Origin: Marthasterias glacialis
Lineage: Eukaryota; Echinodermata; Asteroidea; Forcipulatida; Asteriidae
DNA: 64,000 nucleotides
Reading direction: 5' to 3'
NCBI GenBank assembly: GCA_911728455.2
Contig: OU452221.1
Coordinates: 3,996,290 to 4,060,289, forward strand
How positions within the stretch are numbered: the first letter of the stretch is position 1; every line of letters begins with the position of its first letter. Both the position numbers and the translations under genes were made by a program. Below the pieces are notes generated by a model. The model saw only the letters and a list, made by a program, of their open reading frames with translations. It made no database searches and was not told the DNA's origin. Below are positions 45,937 through 57,500 of this stretch, piece after piece.

Positions 45937-47104
45937 TTAAGGGGATTATTCACTTCAGGGGCCCGTGTCAATTCAACACAATGGACCTGACCGTCACGGA
46001 TTTAAATAAAATTTGGTGTGCTGGTTGGACTCCTTGAGAAACCCCCAGAACCAAAGTTTTACATAATTTAAACAACTATTTTCTGTGATATGGGTTAAGG
46101 AACTTTTGACTAATTAGCTCGACCCTCTGTGTTGTGACAGCCATACATGCATCTCCAAAAGTAAAGCACCTACAGAGACAAAAGTTACATTAGTTTAAAG
46201 CTCTTGAGATAGCCTTCATTCCATAAAAAAAAAATATCACTCACAGCAAAAATATAATGCAAAAATTCGACCTTTGAACTTGCTTTGCAAATATTAGTAT
46301 TTTTCAAAATGCATTTTTTGTAATCTTTTTGTATGAACATAATGTATGTACATTGTGCTTATGGTCATGTATAATAATGCACACACCCTCCTGTGATTGC
46401 ATAACATTACACTGTGTGCAATATACATGGGTTTCATTGGTGTAAACCTACCTTAAACCTACCATAAGGCTGTGTGCCTGGCTATAGTCCACACAAATTG
46501 TAGTGGAAAACAGAATTGCACAATGATAAACAGGTTTACACCTTTGAAACATGTGTATATTGCATACAATGTGATGTTATGCAATCACAGGTGTGTGCAT
46601 TATTATACATGACCATTAAAAGCACATTATGGTCATACATTCCAAGCTTCAAATAAACATAACTCAAAAACCGTAAGAGTGCCCATGCCAAAACTTTCTG
46701 GAAATGTTGCTTACATCTTAAGCTAACATTACACAAAAAAATTACATATTGAAAAATATGCCTTTTTGCAAATCAAGGTCAAAGGTCAAATTTTAGCGTA
46801 ATATTTTTGCGGTACGTGATTATTTTTATTTATGGAATGAAGGCCATCTCAAGAGCTTTTAACTAATGTAAAGTTTGTCTCTGTAGGTACTTTACTTTTG
46901 GAGATATGGCTGTCAAAACACAGAGGCCTGAGCTAACTAGTCAAAAGTTCGTTAACCCATATCTCAGGAAATAATTGTTCCAATTACATAAAATTTCGGT
47001 TCTGGGGGTTTCTCAAGCAGTCCAACCAGCACACCAAATTTTATTTCAATATGTGATGGTCAAGTTCAAAAGCGTGTTGAATTGACACGGAATGACCCCT
47101 TTAA
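45937..47104. mobile_element. 1.16-kb TTAA-flanked foldback element
   Basis: TTAA at 45937-45940 and 47101-47104 bracket two long inverted arms, about 45941-46450 and 46545-47100. The arms pair over features such as gtgtcaattcaacac/gtgttgaattgacac and ttctcaag-type segments, with indels. The short centre near 46450-46540 is unpaired. No transposase ORF. Confidence 0.85.
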
Positions 47105-50100
47105 AATATTCTCAGCTCAATAATATTAGCTTGCATGATGTTAGTGTATTGTGCTATGTGCATAAACAGAGCTTTAGAGTTTAAATAGGAAAACATGTCA
47201 GTCATCTTTGGCATAATTTAAGCCAATTGACCACTTTTGTAATTTATCATCTGATAAACTAGTATATGTACATTGTACCTGTAGTATTAATGAAAATGCA
47301 ACAAAGCTGAACCAACTTGTACTGAACTTTACGTAACCTGTCGAAAACCATTTGTCACAGTACAGCAACGTCAGATTTTGATCAGAAAGTAAATTTGATG
47401 AACTATTCTTATCAAGATCTGATTCCATATGGCGTTGTAGTCAAGGGCAAGTCCACGAACAGCTCCCCTTGTGGTCCCATTCATAGTGTTCCATGATTTT
47501 AAAAGTGGTAGTGGATATTTTGCCAGAACCAATTTTTTTTTAGTAAACTATAATAAGTTGGCAGATTGTACAGTGCCCTCTTTTGACACGTACACAAGTA
47601 GTCAACATTATTTAATGAATTAAATTACAGTGTATTTCGTCCAAATCATCATAGTGAGATGACTACACTCCTGCCATGCAATCGATAATTACCCCGTGAT
47701 CGATTCTCGATCCACCTTTTTCAATTTTTGTTTTCATCACCAAAATTGACAATGTTCTGCTTATAAAAATTGACTGACTACATGTGAATGGATAGTATTA
47801 TCTTTTACTTTTCTGATTTTTGGATCTCACAGATTTCTATTTAAAGGGAAATTAAGTCCCAAATTCATAAAAATGGTCTGTTCATGAATACAAAGTCACA
47901 ACAACGATGTTGATGCGGAGCCAGACTAACATTTGTCACAGTAAATATTTTTTTGTTCAGGCTTGATAACGTAAATGTAAAAGAAAAGGCAGTGCTGGCA
48001 AACTATGTGCTACCGTTAAAAAACATTCCATGGACTTAACACATGTAAATTATGGGTTGTATAATGTTGTATTTTCTTTGCAGATTTTTTGTAAGTCTGG
48101 AAAGGATTTTTTTTTACAATACACTTCAATACACAATAAAGCAATCATTGAAAACAGGAAAAAAATTCAAAATCTGACATAGTGACACTTTTTCATTCAT
48201 CATGACGAAAACCATCATAATCATAGCATCTAATAATGATATACCCCCAAAAGATTGCTTTTGGACAAAAAGTGGGGAAAACAATACAGCTTCTATGTGA
48301 AAAGAGATGCCAAATCCAACCACCATTTTTCAATCATTTAATATAAATCCAAAAATGCAAAATAGGTTTATATTTTAAATGAAAAATGTGTTTTTAAATT
48401 AATTTTTTAGTATAATTTGAGTGAAAAAGAGGCGGTCCCGGGTACAGCATTTTACCCCACTTGGTCTTCTCATTGTATTGGTTTTGTGCCAACTGTAAAT
48501 TGTAAACGTGCATGAGCAAATCGTTCGGCCTTGAGAAGAAGAAAACTAATTGTCTGACCTGCAATGCATGACCTCAATAAATGGATGACAGGTGTAAGAA
48601 TTAACATGGGGCTTTTGGGTTTAACCATGGAGGAATACCTCCATGATTTAACCTAGTTGGTTAGTTGTCTGGGAAAAGGAAAAGACCAGTACATGACAGT
48701 CAGAGGGTAGTGTAGAGTAATCCTCCAAAATACTGCGCGGCGGCGGTCCCATTGATTATTTTGCTCACCAAAAATTACCAACTCCAACCAGCGTAGGCCT
48801 TGTGTCAAGAGGTTAGCCTAAAACTTGTTCAAACTTTTTTTCGTAGTTTTCGACGCGGGGTCGATTCAACACTAACACAAACCAGCAAATTTACTAACAC
48901 TAAATTTACAAGAAGCTGGAAATTAGTCATAATACAATATGGCGCATAATATTCGCATATGGAGCCACGCAGCTCATTTCTCAAGTTCAACATGAGTTCA
49001 GTCATCAGTGACTATATTGTTGTCTGCAAGTGCAACATGCATGATGACTTTCAAGTTTCATGTTTTTTCCAAAAGAACATTTGGGTTAAAACATTTCTTA
49101 CCTGCGAAGTTGACGTTGAAAACCGCCTAATAAATCTAGAGGCAGCGAGCATGACGATAAATCCCAATCTCTCTCACGGAGGTTTTACACTGTATTGATA
49201 TATTCCTTTTTTATAATGTTCTTTTAACAAGGGTTGGGGAGAATGATTTTGTGCCGTCAAATTTTAACAACAGCCGACTGCCTACAGACCCCCAATACAC
49301 ACACTTTACACACACGCACTGAATGCGTCACGTATAGTTGAGGTCACAGGTCGTCAACCAAAACTGATTTGCATACAGTGGGACTTGGTATAAGACGCTT
49401 TTTGTGATTGGCTGACCGGATCGTTGCCTTCGGCTGTGGCGGCCCAGCCACCAACACAAGCGTTAATGTGCAATATGAGCAATTGAGAACAACAAAAATG
49501 CTATTCAGCATAATCAAATTAAGAAAAACAGCTCAAGTAACAGTGCTAGTGAATACAATTTATTTTTGCCCGAGAGTTATTTATTGCAGGTTGCCCCTCG
49601 TACAGATTTCGGGCGATGGCCTATTGCACACAGTGCAGACCGCGGGCAAGAGTCATTGTCATAATACCCACCAACAAATTGTGTTCCACGATAATTGAGA
49701 TGTTACCAGCTTGAACTTCAAGATGAAGCGTTTAATTTCAGGCCATTAGTACATCAAAAGTGTAATTAAAAAATAGTATGCCAGGTGATGCAATAACATT
49801 CAAGTCTTTATCTTCAATCTTCAAGCTACTCATTCTTGTAGAAAAAAAATTCGAGTTAAAATTGTTTATGTTACCTCTAATGACAGTGCATAATACTTTT
49901 TAGTAGCACTTGGTACATTGTTGGGGGGGGGGGGGGGGGGAGATGGGACAAGGGTAAGACGGGTTACAATTGTCCAGAGGAGCATCATTTTTAAAGGCTG
50001 TCAAAAAGTTAGTAACAGTATTGACCCATTTTTGGAGCACATGATTCAAAATGATGTTATCATTGTCGGCTAAAAGCGTTGATCCCCAGTAATAGGGCCT

Positions 50101-50122
50101 ACTGAAAATATCATTGGTGCTC
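47105..50122. other. Intergenic, no supported gene
   Basis: Contains the 20-bp palindrome catggaggaatacctccatg at 48626-48645, a small GC-rich patch (gcgcggcggcggtccc) near 48736, an octamer-like atttgcat near 49366, and a G-run of about 20 nt at 49921-49941. A first exon of ALDH1L could lie here but was not identified. Confidence 0.35.
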
Positions 50123-50280
50123 GATATGTGGCAGGGTTCCCCCTATTGTGTCTTCATTGTGTTGTGGAAAACCCTGGAATTCTTTTAAGAACTTTAGGGG
50201 GGGGGGGGTACTTCTGTAAGAGAGTGGAAGAGTGTGTTAGGGTATGGGAACATTTGGGGGGACTCCCTCTGCCACATATC
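50123..50280 (-). mobile_element. TIR element, atatgtggca family, copy 3
   Basis: Best-preserved copy: GATATGTGGCAGGG at the left and CCCTCTGCCACATATC at the right are inverted ends. The interior matches 8451-8618 in reverse, including a G-run before tacttctgtaag. Confidence 0.8.
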
Positions 50281-51993
50281 GGGGCATGGTATAGAAAATA
50301 TATTTAAAAATATAATTCAAAAATATTTAACATTCCACTTTAATTTTGCTTTGACCCATCATTGATACATTGCATGCTTCCATCATATGCCCCAAATGTT
50401 GGGGCAAAACTGGAAACTGAATTTAATTTTTAAAAAGTACAGTTTAGTATCTAAAATGTTTTTTAAAAAAATTTGAAATTTCGTTTACAAGGTAAAAATA
50501 TAAATGAGCCCATCATGAACGTGAAATCAAACTGCGGTTGTTGTTCCAGTGCCCCATGTGTTCCCTGTGACTTTTGTGTTTTTAAAGCAGATAACATAAT
50601 CTTATTAAAAGTAACTTGAAAATATAGGATTGGTAAAGCTGATAGTGCAGTGTTCTTACTTTGTGTGATTCCATATAATACATGACAAAACAAACCTGTG
50701 AACATTTTGGTTCAATGTGTTGTCTGAGTCATCAGGACTTGAGTGAAAACCCGTGCACATTTTTTCAGCATGTAAACACATTGACCTTAATTTCGATTTA
50801 CGATCGATTAAAATCGGGGTCTTCAAATTCTAATTTCTCGACTTTGATACAATTTCAGACAGTAATATTCAAAAGATTGGTATTGGTGTGAACTTCATAA
50901 TCAGTGAGCCTTCAGACTGATACTAAAACAAAATTGTAACTTCGTGCATTGGGTGATGCACGACGACCACCAGCAGAGACCGTGTTCAGCTAGCTGCATA
51001 GAGCTATTAATAGCTCTTTGGGAAAACCAAAGATACTAGAAACACAAGGTAGGATACTCTATTCAGAAACATGAAACGCAAAATTGCTGCGCGTGGAAGT
51101 GCGCCCGCTGGTGTTAGGTAGGTAAAAACCAAAGATCGTTTTCGCGATAAAAACTATGAAAATACTTTGGCAAATGATTCCGCCAGCTAAAAAAAAAGAT
51201 GATGGCAGATCGAAAATTTGGTGTTCGGGCATAAATTATGCCAATAATCCTAAGGAAAAATGTAATGTTCTATTAATTTTGTTCATTTACTTTGTCTTTG
51301 TAACAAAGAAAGAAAGGTATGTAAAGACAAAAGATATGGGAAACATTTTGATTGATAAAGTTTAAGGACTGGAACATCGATTTTACTGGTAACAGAAATC
51401 ACCTTGAGCTTTTGTTTCATGTTTTTAATTATTTGTTTCAAATTATGATTATTTAATTATGATTTATTTTCAATCGACTTTCTGGATCTGTAGTGTCATG
51501 ACATTTGTTAGCACTAAATGATGTATAATGACAATTTTTTAATTATTGAGTTTAAACTCATTGTCTGTTAACACATATTTATTTTATTTATTTATTTATA
51601 ACCATTTGTTACAGATGGGATTTCTCTTACCCCATTTAAAACTCACTTATTACTTTCTTTCATTGATTACATTTGTATACCTGTAAAGAGTATGTGGTAT
51701 TAGCATGCATGAAGTGTTGTATAGAATGCTTATTGTTTGATTGTAATGCAGCTGTCATTACTGTAACATTGTTTTCTTAAAGGATTATTGTTACTCGCAG
51801 TGGGCACAATAATTTAAGTAATTGCCCTCTGCATTGTGTATGTGATTTAGGCCTGTATAAGCCAGTATTATATAAGTCAGGGTGTTTCTCATGCTGGGTT
51901 GCACTCATCACACCACCACCATCGAGTCAACCAGGGGCTCTGCCCAACTCATCCCTGATGGGTGTCACCACTTCGGCCTTAGTAGTCTTGATG
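50281..51993. other. Intergenic, no supported gene
   Basis: AT-rich with short T/A-rich low-complexity tracts; no exon or element was supported. Confidence 0.3.
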
Positions 51994-52588
51994 CAAGACG
52001 TTTGTTTGCCGTTTATCCCATGCACCATGTTGCCGTTTATATCCTTTCATGCGCCGCGCCACGGTGTTAACACCCATCGGTAGAGGGCGCCCGTGGACCT
52101 GGTTTGTTTTGAACACAAACATGTCAGTGGGGGTGGTATAGAGAGGTTGCATGACCCCGGGAAAAGTTCGTTTCGCAGCCATGTTGGGTACAGCCATGTA
52201 CAAACTCAATGGCTGGCGCGTCGTCTGCTGAATGATTTCCAGTGCCTGTTTGTGCACGCAGCATTAGAAAAGGGTCTCTGGTGACGTCACGTGAAACCTC
52301 TCTATAGAGAGGTTGCATGACCCCGGGAAAAGTTCGTTTCGCAGCCATGTTGGGTACAGCTATGTACAGACTCAATGGCTGGTGCGTCGTCTGCTGAATG
52401 GTTTCCATCCAGCGCCTGTTTGTGCACGCAGCATTTGAAAAAGGTTTTGGGTGACGTCACGTGAAACCTTTCTATTGAGCCAGGTCCACGCGCGCCCTCT
52501 ACCGATGGGTGTTAACGCCGTGGCACGCATGATGAAAGGATATCAACGGCAACAGCGTGCACGGGATAAAACGCAAACAAACGTCTTG
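51994..52588. mobile_element. Foldback element with a nested dimer of a smaller MITE
   Basis: Outer arms 51994-52102 and 52480-52588 are inverted copies (caagacgtttgtttgc; acacccatcggtagagggcg; gtggacctgg). Between them lie two direct units, about 52137-52306 and 52303-52475, each with ends like TATAGAGAGGTT and AACCTCTCTATA, sharing the TATA between them. Both units contain ccccgggaaaagttcgtttc and gtgacgtcacgtgaaacc. Confidence 0.85.
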
Positions 52589-53139
52589 AACACTACAGCC
52601 TCAGCCATGCATGGTCCAGCTAAAGCCTTGGTGCATCGGCCTCGTGCCACTCCGCAAAATACTGTTTCTTTTCTCCTTCAAGTTGAGGACTTGAACCAAC
52701 CGGTTCTTGCACTCTGCAGATGGATGGCCTAAAGCCCACGCTCGGCTTTGAGGCGCTACCTGCAAGTCATGATTAAAAGTGAATAGTATACTACATGATC
52801 ACTATATCAATACACTGTCCCATTCACCATATTAATGGGAAATTATAATATCTTGAAAAAACGCTAAAGCCAATTGAGATTGGAAACAATTCAGGAGCAA
52901 GGAAAATATAAAATACAAATCCAAAGGATTACAAAGACTATGGTGATTTTGGGGGTAGCTTCAAATCGTGGTCTGCTATTATACAGAAAAGATACCGATG
53001 TATTATTTTCCATTTGCCAACCCCCCTTAATCCTATAAAGGAACCCTTTCTTAAAATTTTGAAATTGTAAGATGGATATTAAGCTTATAAGCAATATTTA
53101 TCATTTCAATAACCGTTTTTATCTTTTACATCATCACCT
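52589..53139. other. No feature seen
   Basis: AT-rich sequence with no supported exon. Confidence 0.3.
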
Positions 53140-53625
53140 TTAATGCGAATTCGCCACTGTACTTGCCTGTCATCTTCCTATGACTTCATACACTTCGTCA
53201 ACGTTGTCTGCTTCGTTTTACCAAAGATTATAGAGCGCCGTAGGTTCCCCATCTTGCGCCTACGGCACTCCCCGGCTCTGTTCCACCCCGCAGACCTACA
53301 GCTGCCCGTTACTACGCCTCCTCGATTCGGTGACCAGACCCCAACTCGACCTCACCAGCCGTTAGCCCCGCTGTGACTCCTTCCCTTGCCTACCTGACTT
53401 CACCAACTCTTTAGTTAGACTGCCAACGGACAACTGACAACTACCCGCGACGCTCGCCGCTATTTTATACACCTGCAACTAGTCGTGCGCCCTCAAGCGT
53501 TGACTAATTTGCGCCACAGTATGTGTTTGGGGAAAACCCAGTGCAGTGGGGGGAAAACCAAACGTCCAATCTGCGCGAAACTGTAAGTGTAAGAGGCGCA
53601 GGACCGGCCGGATCAATGATCGAAA
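53140..53625 (+). promoter_or_regulatory. Candidate promoter/5' UTR region of the ROCO-type gene
   Basis: A locally GC- and CpG-richer block ending in a good donor (cgaaa|gtaagtgc, GT at 53626). The acceptor cctcaatcatcag near 54428, upstream of the coding ATG, could pair with it. This is inference only. Confidence 0.3.
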
Positions 53626-53830
53626 GTAAGTGCACGGACTACAGCATATGTCCAAATTAATTTCTCCGCCAACAATCTTGATCTTGGTTAGGTTATTGTA
53701 GGTTAAGCTCCAACTGGAGATGAGTAGAGAAAGTGAGATATAGAGAATATATTGAGAAAAATAGTCGTGTGTTTTGAGCGCAGCAGATTTGAGTTACTGA
53801 GCTGAGAGAGATCGATCGAGAGAGTGAGAG

Positions 53831-53863
53831 CATGGAGGTAGAAATCTAATTTCTACCTCCATG
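53831..53863. repeat. 33-bp palindrome of the CCATGGAGGTAGAAAT family
   Basis: Inverted arms CATGGAGGTAGAAAT and ATTTCTACCTCCATG around a 3-nt centre. Confidence 0.9.
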
Positions 53864-53920
53864 GTGAGAGCTTCCTCCTGGAACTTTATGTTGAAACAGG
53901 CGATGTTGGGTCCAGGTTAG

Positions 53921-54072
53921 ACTCAGTAACTGGGGCGCTGTACTCCTTTTTTTGAGATCTTGACATTTTACTGGACGTTCTAGTCATTGCTAGTACTACT
54001 ACTAGTACGACAGATAAAATGTCAAGATCTCAAAAAAAAAGGAGTAGGCCTACAGCGCTCCGGTTACTGGGT
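53921..54072. mobile_element. Foldback element, twin A
   Basis: Arms contain gcgctgtactccttttttt and gagatcttgacattt with their complements, plus cagtaactgg/cggttactgg ends. The right arm carries a small insertion (taggcc). Confidence 0.85.
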
Positions 54073-54153
54073 CTTTGGTCCAGGTAGAAACTCGGACTGT
54101 AGTGCGGAGTTTGGGATACTGGGATACTGGTGATAGAGTATGGTGTAACTAAG

Positions 54154-54290
54154 ACCTAGACCCAGTTACTGGGTTGCTGTACTCCTTTTTTGAGATTTTG
54201 ACATTTAGCTTAATAATAATAGCTAGTATGACCGATAACTGTCAAAATCTCAAAAAAAGGAGTACAGCGCCCCAATTACTGGGTCTAGGT
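54154..54290. mobile_element. Foldback element, twin B
   Basis: Ends acctagacccagttactggg and ttactgggtctaggt are inverted; arms share gctgtactccttttttgag and gattttgacatt with twin A in the same layout. The two lie 81 bp apart, about 215-430 bp before the coding start. Confidence 0.85.
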
Positions 54291-54505
54291 GTAGCTGTAA
54301 GACTTTATCTTGACAATTGGTAAGACTCACTAATAAAAGCTGCGACTCAACTCCGGGAATTACTAATCTCACTATTTTGCATGATTTACATGTACAAAAT
54401 TAACTTTTTGTTCATCCTCAATCATCAGAGATCACGCTGGTGTACGATCATTTCTGCTTCTTTGATTCGAGACTCTTCAAATTCAAGTAACTCAACTCAG
54501 TCAAA

Positions 54506-57500
54506 ATGGCAGAGGCTGCTCCAGAGCAAGGTCAAGGACCGGTCACCACAGCGGATGAGTTCAAGCAGATAAGAGACATGATCGACAAATTGTACGACTC
54601 AGTCAGGATGAAATTAAATGCTTTAGACGTAGAAAAAATAAAAACATTAATAAAATCCCAAGAATTATGGAGTAAATTTGGGTTAACCGAGGCCGAACTG
54701 AAAGATATCAAAACAGTAAGAAAATTAGTACGTTCATTGAAGGATTTTGTCTGTCTGGAAGTTGAGCGTACCAATTTGTCTTCATGTCTTCACAACTTGT
54801 CTTTGCTGATGCACGAAATCTCTCGTTCTGACATTGAGCAATTAATTCTAGCTGCTGAATACAACTTGATACAGTTTGGTGAGTTGTGCCCACCTGTTTG
54901 TCATGCCAGGCTGCAGTGGCGTAGCCAACATCTTTTTTGCAGGGGGGGGGCAAATGGGGGGGGGGGGAACAGATATTTTGTAGTGGGGGAAATTTCAGTT
55001 AAAACTGCCTGATTATAGCAAATTTCACGGTGTCCACAGGCTGATGGGGGCAAGATGTTCCACAGGGGGCAGAAGCCCCCCTTTTCCCACCCCCCTTGGC
55101 TACGCCACTGCTGGGCTGTAAAGACAACTATTTCACCCTTGCTCTTCTGATTTAAGTGCAAAATACTATACTCTTAAAACAAGTAAGGAATCCTTCTCTG
55201 GAGGCTCTGATTTTAGGTTAAGACAATTTTCTTACCTCCAATGTTAGAGCCATTGAGGTAAGATCTATTTCTACCTCCATTGAAGAACCTATGTGGAGAA
55301 TCGATGAGAATCGGGAGTCCAGAGTTGGCACTATGGGGCTAACTCGCATAAAACAAAATTCTTTTTCAAAACATGATCAACAGTTCATAAACCTGATGAT
55401 TCTCAGAAATTCTCTCAGATGGTTGGCTGGACATTTGCAGTTTTTTGTAATCATCAAGTTAAAAGAAAATTTGTATAGCTACCCAACTGTGCAGAGAATT
55501 GTCCATGATCAAACTTTCAGGGTGTGTATATATTTCATTTACTTTTGTCCATTTCTATAGATGATCTTGTGCACGTGACGTCACCGACCGCTTGAAATCA
55601 TTTTGGTGATCACCAACACATATTTCAGTTGCGTGCAACTGTTACAATTATCCAGTGCGCGGCACAATTGACGGTATTGAGCCAATCACTGCAAAGAAAT
55701 ATCTGCTTGTGCTAAACTATGTGCCTAATGTTGCTGCGCGTCAGGCTGACATATGTGAATCGATAAGTTTTGTAAAATTTTACCACTTAAAATCTTCTTT
55801 TTTAAACTCAAAATACAAAAAAATTCATTATGAAAGTAAGCTTGGTATGTAAATTCACTAAGTGACATAATAGTTTTCATTTTTCGGAAGGGATAACAAA
55901 ATTCCCACTAGAATCTGTTAACTACAATTAACATGAACCTCTGGTACTTTTCTTATGGAGAGGTGATCACCAAAATGGCAATGTTGAAAGCAAGTGTGTC
56001 ATCTGTGACAAAGTTGCACAAGGTCCGTAATAATTAATAACAGTGACACCTCAAGATCAGTTTTACAAGTACATCACTTGTTTTTGAACATGGGATAATG
56101 GTCATAAGCCATACATTTTTTTAATGTACCCTTTTTAAGGATTTACTGTAGTCTTTCGTCAAGGCCTTTGTGGCTTAGACATAATGTGGAGACGCGAAGC
56201 CACTACAACCAAAAACCAAGTCGGCGCGTTTGACGAGTGGCAAAGCCACGAGGGCCTTTTCCGACTTAAAACCTGAATTTCTAAATGTTTTTCTTTATTT
56301 CTCGATTCCCAGCCAATTAGAAGTGATGCATGTATTAACCTCATCCGCACTTTGTGATTGGCCATATCTTTCAGGGCTTTTCATATTTGAATAAAAATTA
56401 TGAATAATTTATGTTTGATACCTTATGAATAACTGAAAAAAAACCAAAAAACGCAAAATCAAGTTGGAAAAGGCCCTTGTGGCTTCGCCACTCGATTGTA
56501 TGTGCTGACTTGGTCTTCACAGCTACATAGCTGTCACAGCCACGAAGGCCTTGATGAAAGACTAGACTTACTGTAACATGAGACGTGCGTTAATTTGTAC
56601 AACCTTGAAAACCTGTAAAAACTGAGAAAGGGCTCATTAGTCCACAAGCAGTCTCTTGTCTGCTTTAGAGCAGTGAATCAAAATCAACTTTAATTATGTT
56701 GTTTTTTCCATTTGTTCAGGATATAAACCACTGATGTTTGGTATTACTAGAACCAGTACTCAAGTGTCATTCGGCATTCAACCAGGTGAGTTCTTCTGAT
56801 TGTAATTGTAATGGTTAGTTTAGTAGAAACGCCTATGCAATAGGGGAGAGGGGGGTGGTACCCAAGTGGTAGGGCTTAATTTACTGCTGCGATAAAATTT
56901 GCATGCAGGTCTTGCATATGAATATTCTGGAATGGCCCAATTCCAGAATACAATTCTGTACTTTTTGTTTAAATTTTATAGACATTTTATCCTCCAAATA
57001 AAATGACGAAGATCTACTTGGATGTTAAATTAAGCAAATAATTAATGTTTTGCATCTTGCAATGGAGAGATTATTTTCATTAATTGATGGACTCTAAAAC
57101 CAATGGACTCATAAACATTCATAATTTGTATTTAATCTCCTCTAATGTAATCTACTCTGCTCTAAAATGCCAAAATTCATATTGAGTTTCAAACCATCCC
57201 TAGGTCCTAGTTGATTTTGTTCCCATCACGACCCAAAACAATAGGCCTAAAAATTGTCATATTTACCAGTACTTTATACACCTTTTTATTTATGCAAAGT
57301 CTTAAATGCATACTTTAAGAAGATGTCTGCACTTGAGTGCAGAATTGTCTGGATTTTAAATTCCATCTGGTCGGCAGCATAGTTTTTTTAGGCAACACCG
57401 AGCTGTGTGTAACGGTAAATAATATTTCAATAATATTTTGATTTATTGAGCTGTATTGCCCTAAATCGAAAGGAAATCATTGAGATAACTTTCTGGCAGG

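Noticed and set aside
52124..52408. 94-codon minus-strand ORF with repeated segments
   Set aside because: It reads across the two tandem units of the nested MITE; the internal repetition comes from the element.
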